This document shows, piece after piece, positions 19,001 through 28,563 of a stretch of 64,000 bases of DNA. Position 1 is the first letter of the stretch, and every line of letters starts with the position of its first letter. The DNA comes from an uncultured Paracoccaceae bacterium. GTDB lineage: Bacteria > Pseudomonadota > Alphaproteobacteria > Rhodobacterales > Rhodobacteraceae. Position numbers and translations under genes: made by a program. Below the pieces are notes generated by a model, which did no database searches, was not told where the DNA came from, and saw only the letters and a program-made list of their open reading frames with translations. Location of the stretch: positions 328,125-392,124 of the forward strand of contig CANMIX010000001.1 in NCBI GenBank assembly GCA_947497985.1, in the 5' to 3' direction.

Positions 19001-20065
19001 CTAACTCCGGTCGGACAAAATTTTGCCGACCAGTTGTGCCGTGTAATCCACGATGGGCACAATTCGTCCGTAGTTCAGGCGCGTCGGGCCGATGACCCCC
19101 ACCGCGCCGATGATCTTTCGATCCGCGTTCATATAGGGAGAGACCACCAAAGAGGAACCCGAAAGTGAAAAAAGTTTGTTCTCAGAACCGATAAAAATGC
19201 GCACGCCGTCGCCTTCTTCGGTCAGTTGTAGAAAATCGGCGATGTCACGCTTGCGTTCAAGGTCATCAAACAGGCTGCGCATCCGTTCGAACTCATCTTC
19301 GGCGCCGCCTTCCGCCAAAAGATTCGACCGCCCCCGCACAATCAAACGCTCATTATCAGCGCCCGCTCCGTCCCATTGTGCCAGACCACTTTCGATCAGG
19401 GCCCGGGCCAATACGTCGATCTCTTGTTTGCGGTTGTCGATCTGTCCCTGAATGTCGCGACGAATATCGCTGAGCGTGCGCCCCTCGATCAGCGAATTCA
19501 GAAAATTCGCAGCTTCCCGCATCGAGCTGGGCGTTTGTCCAGCCGGCGGGGTAAACAGGCGATTTTCCACGTGACCATCAGAAAAGACCAAAACCACCAA
19601 TGCCCGGTCCGGTGCTAGGGAGACAAATTCGATATGGCGGATTTCGGCTTCGTGTTTTGGCGTCAATACAAGCGACGCACCCTGTGTCACACCGGATAAC
19701 GCAGACCCTACTCGGTCCAGCATTGTGTCCACATCAGATGAGTTACGTGACAGGGTGGCATCGATCTTTTCGCGGTCTTCCGATCCCAGATCGCCGACTT
19801 CCAGCAGCCCATCAACAAACATCCGTAGTCCGCGCTGGGTGGGAATACGGCCGGCTGAAACATGCGGGCTGTCCAGTAGCCCTAGATATTCCAGATCTTG
19901 CATGACATTACGGACGGTCGCCGCGCTGATCTTTTCGCTCAGCGTGCGCGTCAACGTGCGACTGCCAACGGGTTCACCGCTGTCGATATAAGCCTCAACC
20001 ACCGTGCGAAAAACCTCGCGAGATCGGTCGTTAAGATCTGAAAGAATATTTTGCTCTTTGCTCAT
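19001..20065 (-). CDS. hrcA: Heat-inducible transcription repressor HrcA
   Basis: Represses chaperonin genes by binding CIRCE operators. The 354-residue product has an N-terminal winged helix (about 8-90, EPVGSRTLTRTLSEKISAATVRNVMQDLE block), the recognisable HVSAGRIPTQRGLRMFVD segment and the C-terminal IGPTRLNYGRIVPIVDYTA block. I found no CIRCE-like repeat upstream of its own start, so autoregulation by CIRCE is not supported here. It is divergent from rph across a 152-bp interval. Confidence 0.95.
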   Translation of the reverse strand: MSKEQNILSDLNDRSREVFRTVVEAYIDSGEPVGSRTLTRTLSEKISAATVRNVMQDLEYLGLLDSPHVSAGRIPTQRGLRMFVDGLLEVGDLGSEDREKIDATLSRNSSDVDTMLDRVGSALSGVTQGASLVLTPKHEAEIRHIEFVSLAPDRALVVLVFSDGHVENRLFTPPAGQTPSSMREAANFLNSLIEGRTLSDIRRDIQGQIDNRKQEIDVLARALIESGLAQWDGAGADNERLIVRGRSNLLAEGGAEDEFERMRSLFDDLERKRDIADFLQLTEEGDGVRIFIGSENKLFSLSGSSLVVSPYMNADRKIIGAVGVIGPTRLNYGRIVPIVDYTAQLVGKILSDRS

Positions 20066-20217
20066 ACAGACAGTTTGGCCAATAACGTCGTAAATCTCAA
20101 AACCAAATAAGCATATTGCACCGGCTTGTCATCTCCTTCGCCGATCAAAAGACCAATCTACCTTGCATATCCTAGGGTGCGAAGGCTATCCCAACACCAA
20201 CAGATAAAGGATAACCT

Positions 20218-20931
20218 ATGCGACCCTCTGGACGACAGCTTGACGAAATGCGCCCCATCACGATTGAGACGGGTTTTACCAAACACGCCGAGGGCTCTTG
20301 CCTTATCAAGGTTGGTGACACCCATGTCCTGTGCACCGCCACGATCGACGAACGTGTGCCCCCCTTTATCAAAGGATCCGGCCTAGGCTGGGTCACCGCC
20401 GAATACGGCATGCTGCCCCGCGCAACCAACACCCGGATGCGGCGCGAAGCCGCCAGCGGCAAACAAGGCGGACGCACCGTTGAAATCCAACGCTTGATCG
20501 GTCGTGCCCTGCGCGCCGGCGTGGATCGGGTTGCCTTGGGTGAACGTCAGATCACCATCGACTGTGATGTGTTGCAGGCCGACGGCGGCACGCGTTGCGC
20601 ATCGATCACCGGTGGCTGGGTTGCCCTGCGTCTGGCTGTAAACAAGTTGATGAAAGCCGGCGACGTTTCCATCGATCCGCTGGTCGATCCAGTTGCAGCC
20701 GTTTCTTGTGGTATCTACGCGGGTCAGTCTGTGCTGGATCTAGACTACCCAGAAGACTCTGAAGCCGGTGTAGACGGGAATTTCATCATGACCGGAACTG
20801 GCAAATTGATCGAAGTTCAAATGTCTGCCGAAGGCTCTTTGTTCTCACGTGAGCAGATGAACCAGCTGATGGATCTGGCCGCGAAAGGCACAGCCGAGCT
20901 GGCAGAACTGCAAAAGGCAGCCTGCGCATGA
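20218..20931 (+). CDS. rph: Ribonuclease PH
   Basis: Phosphorolytic 3' exonuclease that trims tRNA precursors. The 237-residue product begins [20 protein letters not shown] and has the family core: [52 protein letters not shown] and [17 protein letters not shown]. Length and motifs are complete. The stop overlaps the start of rdgB by 4 nt (ATGA), so the two are coupled; hemW and ybaN follow. Confidence 0.97.
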   Translation: MRPSGRQLDEMRPITIETGFTKHAEGSCLIKVGDTHVLCTATIDERVPPFIKGSGLGWVTAEYGMLPRATNTRMRREAASGKQGGRTVEIQRLIGRALRAGVDRVALGERQITIDCDVLQADGGTRCASITGGWVALRLAVNKLMKAGDVSIDPLVDPVAAVSCGIYAGQSVLDLDYPEDSEAGVDGNFIMTGTGKLIEVQMSAEGSLFSREQMNQLMDLAAKGTAELAELQKAACA

Positions 20932-21542
20932 CCCGTAAGTTTGAGGGCAACCAGCTTTTGGTTGCCACCCACAACAAAGGCAAGCTGACCGAGATCACCG
21001 AAATCCTTGCCCCCTTTGGGGTAAAGGTTACCGGCGCGGCCGAGATGGACTTGCCCGAACCGGAAGAAACCGAAGATACATTTGTCGGCAACGCCCGGAT
21101 CAAGGCCCATGCTGCGTCGCAGGCAACTGGCCTCCCTGCCCTATCAGATGACAGCGGGATTACAATCGACGCGCTGGACGGCGCGCCCGGTGTCTATACC
21201 GCGGATTGGGCCGAGACTGGGAATGGTCGCGATTTCATGATGGCGATGACCCGCGCCAACGACGAGATCAACGCCAAGGGGCCAGATGCACCGCGCACCG
21301 CGCAGTTCCGCTGCACATTGGTCATCGCATGGCCCGATGGGCACGACGAAGTGTTCGAAGGTGTGATGCCGGGATCTTTGACCTGGCCGATCCGGGGTGC
21401 GGATGGTTTTGGCTATGATCCCATGTTCATTCCAGACGGCCTCGATGTAACCTGCGCCGAGATGCCCAAAGCGGAAAAGAACAAGATCAGCCATCGCGGT
21501 CGTGCGGTTGCCCAGTTTGTTCAGGGCTGCTTCGGTGGATGA
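20928..21542 (+). CDS. rdgB: Non-canonical purine NTP pyrophosphatase (Ham1/RdgB)
   Basis: Removes ITP, dITP and XTP from the nucleotide pool. The 204-residue product has the signature [11 protein letters not shown] at the N-terminus, [26 protein letters not shown] in the middle and [10 protein letters not shown] plus KISHRGRA near the C-terminus. The start ATG overlaps the rph stop (ATGA), and its end overlaps the GTG start of hemW by 8 nt. Confidence 0.96.
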   Translation: MTRKFEGNQLLVATHNKGKLTEITEILAPFGVKVTGAAEMDLPEPEETEDTFVGNARIKAHAASQATGLPALSDDSGITIDALDGAPGVYTADWAETGNGRDFMMAMTRANDEINAKGPDAPRTAQFRCTLVIAWPDGHDEVFEGVMPGSLTWPIRGADGFGYDPMFIPDGLDVTCAEMPKAEKNKISHRGRAVAQFVQGCFGG

Positions 21543-22689
21543 TTGGCGCAACGGGGGCTTTGGCCTTTATGTACATTGGCCCTTTTGCCAGGCCAAATGC
21601 CCCTATTGCGATTTCAACAGCCACGTTACCCAAAACATCGACCAACGCAGCTGGTTGACAGCTTACGAACAAGAGCTGGACCAAAACGCCCTTGGCACCA
21701 ATGGTCGGGTCTTGAATTCAATCTTCTTTGGTGGCGGCACGCCCAGCTTGATGCAGCCGGAGATTGTTGCCGGCGTTATTGAAAAAGCCCGCACGATCTG
21801 GCCCTTTGCAAATGACATTGAGATCACCCTAGAAGCCAACCCCGGCTCGGTCGAAGCGGGTCGTTTTGCCGGCTATCGCGATGGCGGTGTGAACCGTATT
21901 TCCATGGGCGTGCAAGCTATGAATGATGAGGACCTGCGTCGGTTGGGTCGCATCCATTCCGTGGCCGAGGCACGCGCTGCATTTGACATCGCCCGCACGT
22001 GTTTTGATCGGGTCAGCTTTGATTTGATCTATGCCCGACAGGGTCAGACGCTTGATCTGTGGCAGGCTGAACTGCGCGAAGCGCTATCGATGGCGATCGA
22101 CCACCTCTCGCTGTATCAATTGACAATCGAAGACGGAACCGCTTTTGGCGATCGCTACGCTTTGGGCAAGCTGCGCAATCTTCCAACAGACGACAATGCC
22201 GCAGATATGTACCAAGCCACGCAAGAGATCTGCGGCGCGTTTGGTTTCCCGGGGTATGAGATTTCCAACCACGCGCGCCCCGGCGCGGAATCCAAGCACA
22301 ATCAGATTTACTGGCGCTATGGCGATTATGTAGGCATTGGACCTGGTGCCCATGGGCGTGTCTCAACCAACAACCAACGTCGCGCAACCGAAAGCTATCG
22401 CGCGCCTGCACAATGGCTGCAGGCTGTGCGCGACGGTTCCGGATACAGCACAATGGAAGATCTATCCGCTGATGATGCCGCAACTGAATTTCTGATGATG
22501 GGTCTGCGCCTTAGCGAAGGCGTCGATGTGGCGCGGTATAAAAACATAAGCGGCCACGAACTGCCCCAAGATCGCATGGATCATCTTGCAGAGATCGGAA
22601 TGGTGACTATGTCTGCTGGACGGCTGTCGGCAACCAACCAAGGACGCGCCGTTTTGAATGCGGTGCTTCGCGAATTGTTAGTGGATTGA
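21535..22689 (+). CDS. hemW: Radical SAM protein HemW (coproporphyrinogen III oxidase-like)
   Basis: The 384-residue product has the radical-SAM iron-sulfur motif CQAKCPYC near residues 16-23, then FFGGGTPSLM and ITLEANPGSVE. HemW is a heme chaperone rather than a true coproporphyrinogen dehydrogenase; that is family knowledge, and the extra CxxxCxxC-C of HemN is not seen. I chose GTG at 21535, which overlaps rdgB by 8 nt and gives the usual N-terminus ([16 protein letters not shown]). An ATG at 21502 would add 11 residues inside rdgB. Confidence 0.92.
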   Translation: MDDWRNGGFGLYVHWPFCQAKCPYCDFNSHVTQNIDQRSWLTAYEQELDQNALGTNGRVLNSIFFGGGTPSLMQPEIVAGVIEKARTIWPFANDIEITLEANPGSVEAGRFAGYRDGGVNRISMGVQAMNDEDLRRLGRIHSVAEARAAFDIARTCFDRVSFDLIYARQGQTLDLWQAELREALSMAIDHLSLYQLTIEDGTAFGDRYALGKLRNLPTDDNAADMYQATQEICGAFGFPGYEISNHARPGAESKHNQIYWRYGDYVGIGPGAHGRVSTNNQRRATESYRAPAQWLQAVRDGSGYSTMEDLSADDAATEFLMMGLRLSEGVDVARYKNISGHELPQDRMDHLAEIGMVTMSAGRLSATNQGRAVLNAVLRELLVD

Positions 22690-22690
22690 T

Positions 22691-23044
22691 ATGCGATATT
22701 TCTTTGCCGGCTTAGGGATCTTATGTGTTGCGCTGGCGATGATCGGCGTCGTTCTGCCCTTGCTGCCCACCGTCCCGTTCCTTTTGCTAGCTACATTTTT
22801 CTTTGCCAGATCTTCCAGCCGGCTGCATGGCTGGCTCCTGTCCCATAATACATTTGGTCCAATGATCATGGACTGGAACGAAAACGGCGCCATTCGCCCC
22901 GGCGCAAAAAAGGCGGCCACCGTGTCAGTCGCCGCCGTCTTTATGATTTCGCTGATTGCCGGGCTGGCCACTCATATTCTTCTGATACAAGCGGCCACGC
23001 TGAGCGCAGTCATGCTATTTATCTGGACCCGCCCTAACGGCTGA
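22691..23044 (+). CDS. YbaN-family (DUF454) inner-membrane protein
   Basis: Small 117-residue membrane protein with the DUF454 pattern: hydrophobic N-terminus with LGILCVALAMIGVVLPLLPTVPFLLLATFFFARSS, then RLHGWLLSHNTFGPMIMDW and two further hydrophobic helices. Function unknown. The start is 1 nt after the hemW stop. Its 3' end overlaps the convergent end of parB by 11 nt. Confidence 0.85.
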   Translation: MRYFFAGLGILCVALAMIGVVLPLLPTVPFLLLATFFFARSSSRLHGWLLSHNTFGPMIMDWNENGAIRPGAKKAATVSVAAVFMISLIAGLATHILLIQAATLSAVMLFIWTRPNG

Positions 23045-23924
23045 GCATATTGCAAAGGTCGTCCAGCTGATCCAAATCCGCATATGAGATGGTAATCGAT
23101 CCCGCCTCGCCGCCTGGTTTGTGATCGATGGAAACCTTCATCCGCAGCGCAGCTGACAAATCGTCCTCCAACGCACGGGTGTCAGCGTCTTTTTCCTCGG
23201 ACATTTTTGGCTTACGCGGTGCCACGGGCTTATCGCCGCTTGCGGCCTTTTTGACCAAGGCTTCGGTGGCGCGAACAGACAATCCACCCTTCACAATTTT
23301 CTTAGCAAGATCCGATGCATTGTCAGTGGTGATCAAAGCACGCGCGTGGCCTGCAGACAGTTGACGTTCATGGACCAACATCTGCACGTCATCAGGCAAA
23401 TGCAGCAAACGAACAAGGTTCGCAATATAGCTGCGACTTTTGCCCAACGCATCCGCCATCTTTTCTTGGGTATGGCCGAACTTTTCCATCAACTGCTTAT
23501 AGCTCAGCGCCTCTTCCATCGCGTTGAGGTCTGCACGTTGAATATTTTCAATGATGGCGACTTCCATCATCTCCAAGTCAGAATAGTCCCGGATCAACAC
23601 CGGCACTTCATGCAGCTGCGCAGCCTGCGCCGCGCGCCAGCGCCGTTCGCCAGCTACGATTTCATACCCATCACCACGTGGACGGACGATCAAAGGCTGC
23701 AAAACACCCTTTTCCTTGATCGATGCCGTCAGGTCGTCCAAATCCTCTTGCAGGAACTGGCGACGAGGCTGGTCAGGGTTTGCACGAATTTTTTCAATAG
23801 GAACGAGAATTTCTGCGTTCCGGGGAGCCTGTGTTTCGGTGCTCACAGGTTCTGGATTTACGTCTGCCATTAATGCCGATAATCCGCGACCCAGGCCGCG
23901 GGGTTTTCCTTTTTCTTTTGCCAT
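23034..23924 (-). CDS. parB: Chromosome partitioning protein ParB
   Basis: CTPase and DNA-binding protein that loads at parS and spreads. The 296-residue product has the N-terminal ParA-interaction segment GLGRGLSALMADV, the ParB/CTP motifs PDQPRRQF and GERRWRAAQ (near residue 90), a helix-turn-helix (about 150-200: EALSYKQLMEKFGHTQEKMADALGKSRSYIANLVRLL) and a C-terminal dimerisation region. It follows parA by 19 bp. Two perfect parS sites lie 1.4 and 3.3 kb upstream in the same gene run. Confidence 0.97.
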   Translation of the reverse strand: MAKEKGKPRGLGRGLSALMADVNPEPVSTETQAPRNAEILVPIEKIRANPDQPRRQFLQEDLDDLTASIKEKGVLQPLIVRPRGDGYEIVAGERRWRAAQAAQLHEVPVLIRDYSDLEMMEVAIIENIQRADLNAMEEALSYKQLMEKFGHTQEKMADALGKSRSYIANLVRLLHLPDDVQMLVHERQLSAGHARALITTDNASDLAKKIVKGGLSVRATEALVKKAASGDKPVAPRKPKMSEEKDADTRALEDDLSAALRMKVSIDHKPGGEAGSITISYADLDQLDDLCNMLSR

Positions 23925-23943
23925 TCTTGTGCCTCCGCCTCGC

Positions 23944-24753
23944 TTACGCCGCTACATTTTGATGTTTACCCAATATCTCCTCTGCTAAGGCACGGTAAGC
24001 TTTAGCACCAAGGGAATTGGTATCGTAGTTCAGAACCGGCAAAGCATAGGATGGCGCTTCGCTAACCCGAACGTTTCGCGGGATTTTTGTTTCAAAAACC
24101 AGATCGCCTAGATTGTCACGTGCGTCTTGTTCGACCTGCAGGGATAAATTATTGCGGCGATCAAACATCGTCAGGACCACACCTTCAATGCGCAAACTCG
24201 AATTTGCAGATTGGCGAACGTCCCGAATTGTCATCATCAACTGCGACACACCTTCCAAGGCAAAAAATTCACTTTGAAGCGGGATCAATACAGAATGTGC
24301 CGCCACCATGGCATTCACGGTCAACAGGTTGAGTGAAGGCGGACAGTCGATCAAGACATAATCCCAATCATATTCATCCATCGCGGTTTGTCGAAGCGCA
24401 TCATGTAAAAGAAATGACCGCTTTTCATTGGTGAACAACTCAATATCCGCCGAACTCAAATCCACAGTCGAAGGGATAATGCACAAGTCCTCAAAATCGG
24501 TCTCGCGTATTACATCAGAGAGAGGAGCCTCTTCGACCAATAGATCGTATGAAGTCTGTTCCCGCTCTTCTAACTCAATTCCAAGCCCAGTCGACGCATT
24601 ACCTTGTGGATCTAGGTCAACAACCAGCACACGCATACCGCATTCGACCATCGCTGCGGCCAAATTTATCGTTGTTGTTGTCTTACCCACTCCACCTTTT
24701 TGATTGGCTACCGCGATTATCCGAGGCCCCATTGGGCGGCTGAGATCAGACAC
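23944..24753 (-). CDS. parA: Chromosome partitioning ATPase ParA
   Basis: Walker-type ATPase driving origin segregation. The 269-residue product has the deviant Walker A KGGVGKTTT near residues 19-27, Walker A' VLVVDLDPQGNAS and Walker B DYVLIDCPPSLN. It lacks the N-terminal DNA-binding extension of plasmid type Ia ParA proteins, which fits a chromosomal ParA. It overlaps the end of rsmG by 8 nt and is followed by parB. Confidence 0.97.
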   Translation of the reverse strand: MSDLSRPMGPRIIAVANQKGGVGKTTTTINLAAAMVECGMRVLVVDLDPQGNASTGLGIELEEREQTSYDLLVEEAPLSDVIRETDFEDLCIIPSTVDLSSADIELFTNEKRSFLLHDALRQTAMDEYDWDYVLIDCPPSLNLLTVNAMVAAHSVLIPLQSEFFALEGVSQLMMTIRDVRQSANSSLRIEGVVLTMFDRRNNLSLQVEQDARDNLGDLVFETKIPRNVRVSEAPSYALPVLNYDTNSLGAKAYRALAEEILGKHQNVAA

Positions 24754-25366
24754 GTACGATTCCCCTGATTTTCAAGATGAATGCATTAGGTTCAGTGAGA
24801 CTTTTAACCGGATCCATATCGAAGTGCCATTCGCCTTTGGATTTATCCACTTCTTTTTTCCAGTTCTCCCCTTTTGGGAAAAGAGCGACCCCGTTATGGG
24901 CGAGATGTTGCTCAGCGAATTGCATCAGATCCGATAGCTCCGCCAAGGCACGTGCCGAAAGTACATCCGCGTTTTGCGGTTCGACCTGTTCGATACGTTT
25001 ACTAATCACGTTCAGCGCTATATCGCACTCACGAGCTGCGTTTCGCAGGAACGCGCATTTTCGCTGATCGCTCTCAATCAATGTGAACTGAGTTTCCGGG
25101 CTTTCCTCTGCAGCAACTATCGCGGCCACAACTCCAGGAAATCCTCCGCCAGAGCCAATATCTAGCCAAGTTTTACAGCCAGCAGGCGCTGTTTTAAACA
25201 CCTGCACGGAGTCAACGATGTGTCGAACCCACAAATCTTCCAGGCTGCGTCGCGAAACGAGGTTTATTTTCGGATTCCACTTGATAAGAACCTTCGAGAA
25301 GACTTCCAGCCGATCCATTGTTTCACGTGAAACACTCATACCTAGCAGGTCACGAGATTCACTCAT
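24746..25366 (-). CDS. rsmG: 16S rRNA (guanine-N7)-methyltransferase RsmG
   Basis: Methylates G527 of 16S rRNA. The 206-residue product has the SAM-binding loop [17 protein letters not shown] near residues 67-83 and [10 protein letters not shown] near the C-terminal half. The annotated ATG at 25366 overlaps the mnmG stop (ATGA). A parS site covers codons 12-17 (reads VSRETM in this frame). A second start at the ATG encoding MSVSRETM (25339) is possible, as many homologues begin close to this point. Confidence 0.95.
   Translation of the reverse strand: MSESRDLLGMSVSRETMDRLEVFSKVLIKWNPKINLVSRRSLEDLWVRHIVDSVQVFKTAPAGCKTWLDIGSGGGFPGVVAAIVAAEESPETQFTLIESDQRKCAFLRNAARECDIALNVISKRIEQVEPQNADVLSARALAELSDLMQFAEQHLAHNGVALFPKGENWKKEVDKSKGEWHFDMDPVKSLTEPNAFILKIRGIVRV
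25319..25334. promoter_or_regulatory. parS centromere site, inside rsmG
   Basis: TGTTTCACGTGAAACA, a perfect 16-bp palindrome identical to the bacterial parS consensus. It lies within the 5' end of rsmG, about 1.4 kb upstream of parB. ParB is expected to nucleate here. Confidence 0.95.
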
Positions 25367-27246
25367 GCTGACTTTTCCCTAACGGCCGACGACTTCCGCA
25401 AGTGCGCAAGCAACAATGCCAACGCGGCCGGCGTCATACCTTCGATGCGCGCCGCTTGCGACAGATTCTGTGGTCGCGCCCTATTCAATTTAAGCTTTAG
25501 TTCGTTCGAAAGTCCCTCAAGCAAGTCATAAGAGAAGTCCCGCGGAATCAGATAGCTCTCATCCCGTTTCATTGCCGAGACTTCCTTTTCCTGACGCGTG
25601 ATGTAATTCGCGTACAACGCATCACGCTCAATCTGCAGACGTGTCTGGGCATTCGTTCCAGCCAAATCTTCCATTAACGGAACGACGTCTTCAAAAGACA
25701 CTTCCGGAAATGCCAACACATCCAATCCTGAGCGACGTTTTCCGTCCTGGTTTACCTTAATACCCGCGGCTGCGACTTGTTTTGGCGTGAAGAAGCTCGT
25801 GTCCAGAATCTCCCGTGCAGTAGAGATTCTTTCCATCTTTTTTGCAAAATCTGCGGAACGCAGATCACCAACACATCCAATTTCCTGTCCCATCGGTGTC
25901 AGCCGTTGGTCAGCATTGTCCGCACGCAATGACAAACGAAACTCCGCTCGAGATGTGAACATACGATAAGGTTCTGCAACGCCATTGGTCGTAAGATCGT
26001 CAATCATGACACCGATGTAGCTGTTCGACCGGAGGAAGTGGACGGGATCCTTTTCCAAACTCGCGCGCGCTGCATTAACGCCGGCAACAAGACCCTGTGC
26101 AGCAGCCTCTTCATACCCGGTTGTCCCGTTAATCTGGCCCGCCAGATAAAGCCCAGGAATATCCTTAACCTGCAACTCCAAGTTTAAGGCGCGTGGATCC
26201 ACATAATCATATTCAATTGCATAGCCAGGTTGCAGGATTACCGCGTCCTCTAATCCATATATTGAATGGACATAGTCGTCTTGCACATCTTGCGGGAGGC
26301 TTGTTGATATCCCGTTAGGATACACCGTGTGGTCCTCCACCCCTTCCGGCTCAAGGAAAATTTGATGGGATTCCTTATCGGCAAAACGAACGACTTTATC
26401 TTCAATCGACGGACAATAACGCGGTCCAACACCTTCTATGTGCCCGCCATACATGGCCGACCGGTCAAGATTACTGCGAATGATATCGTGTGTTTTTTCA
26501 TTCGTGTGGGTAATCCCACAAGACACCTGCTTGGCATGGACCTTGGTGGTCATGAAGGAAAAGAAGGTCGGGTCTTCGTCACCTGGCTGATCTGCCAAAA
26601 GATCCCATTTAATGGTCCGTCCATCCAGTCGCGGAGGCGTTCCAGTTTTCAGGCGCCCAAGAGGTAAGTCAAACGCCGACAGTTGTTCCGCTAACTTAAT
26701 GGAAGGCTTATCTCCCATCCGCCCGCCCGGTCGCGACACATCGCCAATATGAATGACGCCTCTCAGGAACGTTCCAGAGGTCAACACGACTGCGTCTGAA
26801 GAAATCTCAGATCCATCGGAAAGCTCAACACCGCACACGCGTTGGCCGTCCATCAGGAAGCCAACCACTTCGCCTTCGACTATGTCGAGGTTCTGTTGAG
26901 CTTCTGTCAGTTTCAACATCTCTGTTCGGTAAATCGCGCGATCGGATTGCGCCCGAGGACCTTGGACCGCCGGACCTTTTCGACGATTAAGAAGTCGAAA
27001 TTGGATACCTGCCAGATCAGCGACCTGCCCCATAACGCCATCAAGAGCATCAATTTCGCGAACAAGATGGCCCTTTCCCAACCCGCCAATTGCCGGATTG
27101 CACGACATAACGCCGATCCCAGATCGCTTGAGCGTCACAAGAGCAGTTTGCGCGCCGCTCCGGGCAGCTGCGTGCGCCGCCTCAGTGCCGGCGTGGCCGC
27201 CGCCAACAACGATTACGTCATAGCTCGAATGTTTCACGTGAAACAC
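25363..27246 (-). CDS. mnmG: tRNA uridine-34 carboxymethylaminomethyl modification enzyme MnmG (GidA)
   Basis: FAD-dependent partner of MnmE that modifies U34 of several tRNAs. The 627-residue product has the FAD loop [12 protein letters not shown] near residues 13-24, the family blocks [22 protein letters not shown] and YCPSIEDK, plus [21 protein letters not shown]. The start is GTG at 27246, and the first residues (MFHVKH) are encoded by a parS site. mnmE ends 3 bp upstream and rsmG overlaps downstream by 4 nt. Confidence 0.96.
   Translation of the reverse strand: MFHVKHSSYDVIVVGGGHAGTEAAHAAARSGAQTALVTLKRSGIGVMSCNPAIGGLGKGHLVREIDALDGVMGQVADLAGIQFRLLNRRKGPAVQGPRAQSDRAIYRTEMLKLTEAQQNLDIVEGEVVGFLMDGQRVCGVELSDGSEISSDAVVLTSGTFLRGVIHIGDVSRPGGRMGDKPSIKLAEQLSAFDLPLGRLKTGTPPRLDGRTIKWDLLADQPGDEDPTFFSFMTTKVHAKQVSCGITHTNEKTHDIIRSNLDRSAMYGGHIEGVGPRYCPSIEDKVVRFADKESHQIFLEPEGVEDHTVYPNGISTSLPQDVQDDYVHSIYGLEDAVILQPGYAIEYDYVDPRALNLELQVKDIPGLYLAGQINGTTGYEEAAAQGLVAGVNAARASLEKDPVHFLRSNSYIGVMIDDLTTNGVAEPYRMFTSRAEFRLSLRADNADQRLTPMGQEIGCVGDLRSADFAKKMERISTAREILDTSFFTPKQVAAAGIKVNQDGKRRSGLDVLAFPEVSFEDVVPLMEDLAGTNAQTRLQIERDALYANYITRQEKEVSAMKRDESYLIPRDFSYDLLEGLSNELKLKLNRARPQNLSQAARIEGMTPAALALLLAHLRKSSAVREKSA
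27230..27245. promoter_or_regulatory. parS centromere site at the mnmG start
   Basis: TGTTTCACGTGAAACA, a second perfect parS. It overlaps the GTG start codon of mnmG so that the first five codons are the parS sequence. The distance to the rsmG parS is 1.9 kb. ParB bound here would cover the ribosome-binding region DNA of mnmG. Confidence 0.95.
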
Positions 27247-27249
27247 CTC

Positions 27250-28533
27250 TTACTTACCAAGACAAAAACTTGAGAAGATTTCATCCAAAAGATTCTCTAC
27301 GCCGATACGGCCCACCAGAGCTTCCAGATGCCGAATTGCGGATCGCATCTCTTCCGCCGCTATATCATAAAATTCAGGCCCGGAGTCCAGAATTCCGTCA
27401 GCACTTACCAGTCGATCCATCGCAGAATTCATCGCCACCTGATGTCGTTGCCGTGTCGCGATACCAGCGTTTTTTGATCTTTGGGAGAGAACAACAGAAA
27501 TTCGTTTAACCAAATCATCCAAGCCGGCACCACTTTGTCCCGAAATCGCACCAGTCTCGTCATCCCGAAGATCAGCCTTAGGCAGCAGGCGAATATCATC
27601 CGGCTGCATTTCTACGTCCAAAACCTCGTCCAACTCAGCGATAAATACCCGTAGGTCCGCATCCATGGCCCGCTGTTTGGCCCGTTGGATTCCGATGCCT
27701 TCAACATGGTCGTCAGTGTCACGCAAGCCGGCAGTATCCAAAAGCGTGACCGGCAAGCCTACTAGGTCCATCCGGACTTCAATAACGTCCCGCGTTGTAC
27801 CTGCGAATTCCGATGTAATTGCGGCCTCACGGCCGGCAAGTGCATTCAACAAGGTCGACTTCCCAACGTTCGGCGCGCCGATAATTGCAACCTCAAACCC
27901 TTGTCGAATACGTTCAGCAATTTTTACACCCGATGTCTCGCGTCGCAAATCAGAAACCACGCCGGCCAGCAAGGTCTTAACTTCTGGCGTCACATCAACC
28001 GGGACCTCTTCGTCAGCAAAATCGATCGTAACCTCGATCAAAGACGCTGCGCGGATCAGGTCGGCACGCCAACGTTCCGCCAAGTGCCCCAACCCTCCGG
28101 AAAGGATGACATGCGCCTGCTTTCTTTGCGCCTCCGTCTCTGCATCGATCAGGTCAGCAAGCCCTTCCACCTGCGTTAGATCCATGCGCCCGTTTTCCAA
28201 CGCACGTCGGGTAAATTCGCCGGCTTCGGCCAGGCGGATTCCATCAATGCTGCCCAACGCGTTCATGACTGAGGAGATCACAGCGGTGCTACCATGAGTA
28301 TGTAATTCAACCACATCCTCGCCGGTAAAACTGTTTGGTCCGGAAAACGTCAACACCAGAGCGTCATCCAGTGCATCACCATCGCCGTCTCGCACTCGAC
28401 GCAACGTCCTACCACTCTCTGGAAGAGACCCACATAACTGCGTGCCGGCCGCGAAAGCAGAAGGGCCAGAGATACGGATAACCGCAACCCCGGCCTTTCC
28501 CTGGGCGGAGGCCAGAGCAAAGATCGTATCCAT
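27250..28533 (-). CDS. mnmE: tRNA modification GTPase MnmE (TrmE)
   Basis: GTPase that works with MnmG on wobble uridines. The 427-residue product has the N-terminal formyl-THF-binding domain, a GTPase domain with P-loop GAPNVGKST (near residue 220), G2 region [11 protein letters not shown] and G3 DTAGL, and the invariant C-terminal CLGK with Cys near 424. The G domain is somewhat short between G3 and the C-terminal helices. It is followed 3 bp later by mnmG and preceded by rho with a 30-bp gap. Confidence 0.95.
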   Translation of the reverse strand: MDTIFALASAQGKAGVAVIRISGPSAFAAGTQLCGSLPESGRTLRRVRDGDGDALDDALVLTFSGPNSFTGEDVVELHTHGSTAVISSVMNALGSIDGIRLAEAGEFTRRALENGRMDLTQVEGLADLIDAETEAQRKQAHVILSGGLGHLAERWRADLIRAASLIEVTIDFADEEVPVDVTPEVKTLLAGVVSDLRRETSGVKIAERIRQGFEVAIIGAPNVGKSTLLNALAGREAAITSEFAGTTRDVIEVRMDLVGLPVTLLDTAGLRDTDDHVEGIGIQRAKQRAMDADLRVFIAELDEVLDVEMQPDDIRLLPKADLRDDETGAISGQSGAGLDDLVKRISVVLSQRSKNAGIATRQRHQVAMNSAMDRLVSADGILDSGPEFYDIAAEEMRSAIRHLEALVGRIGVENLLDEIFSSFCLGK

Positions 28534-28563
28534 CTGTCGGCCTCTCCTGTCGCCGGCGTGGTT

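Noticed and set aside
20066..20217. CIRCE element upstream of hrcA
   Set aside because: No TTAGCACTC-N9-GAGTGCTAA or near variant on either strand in the interval.
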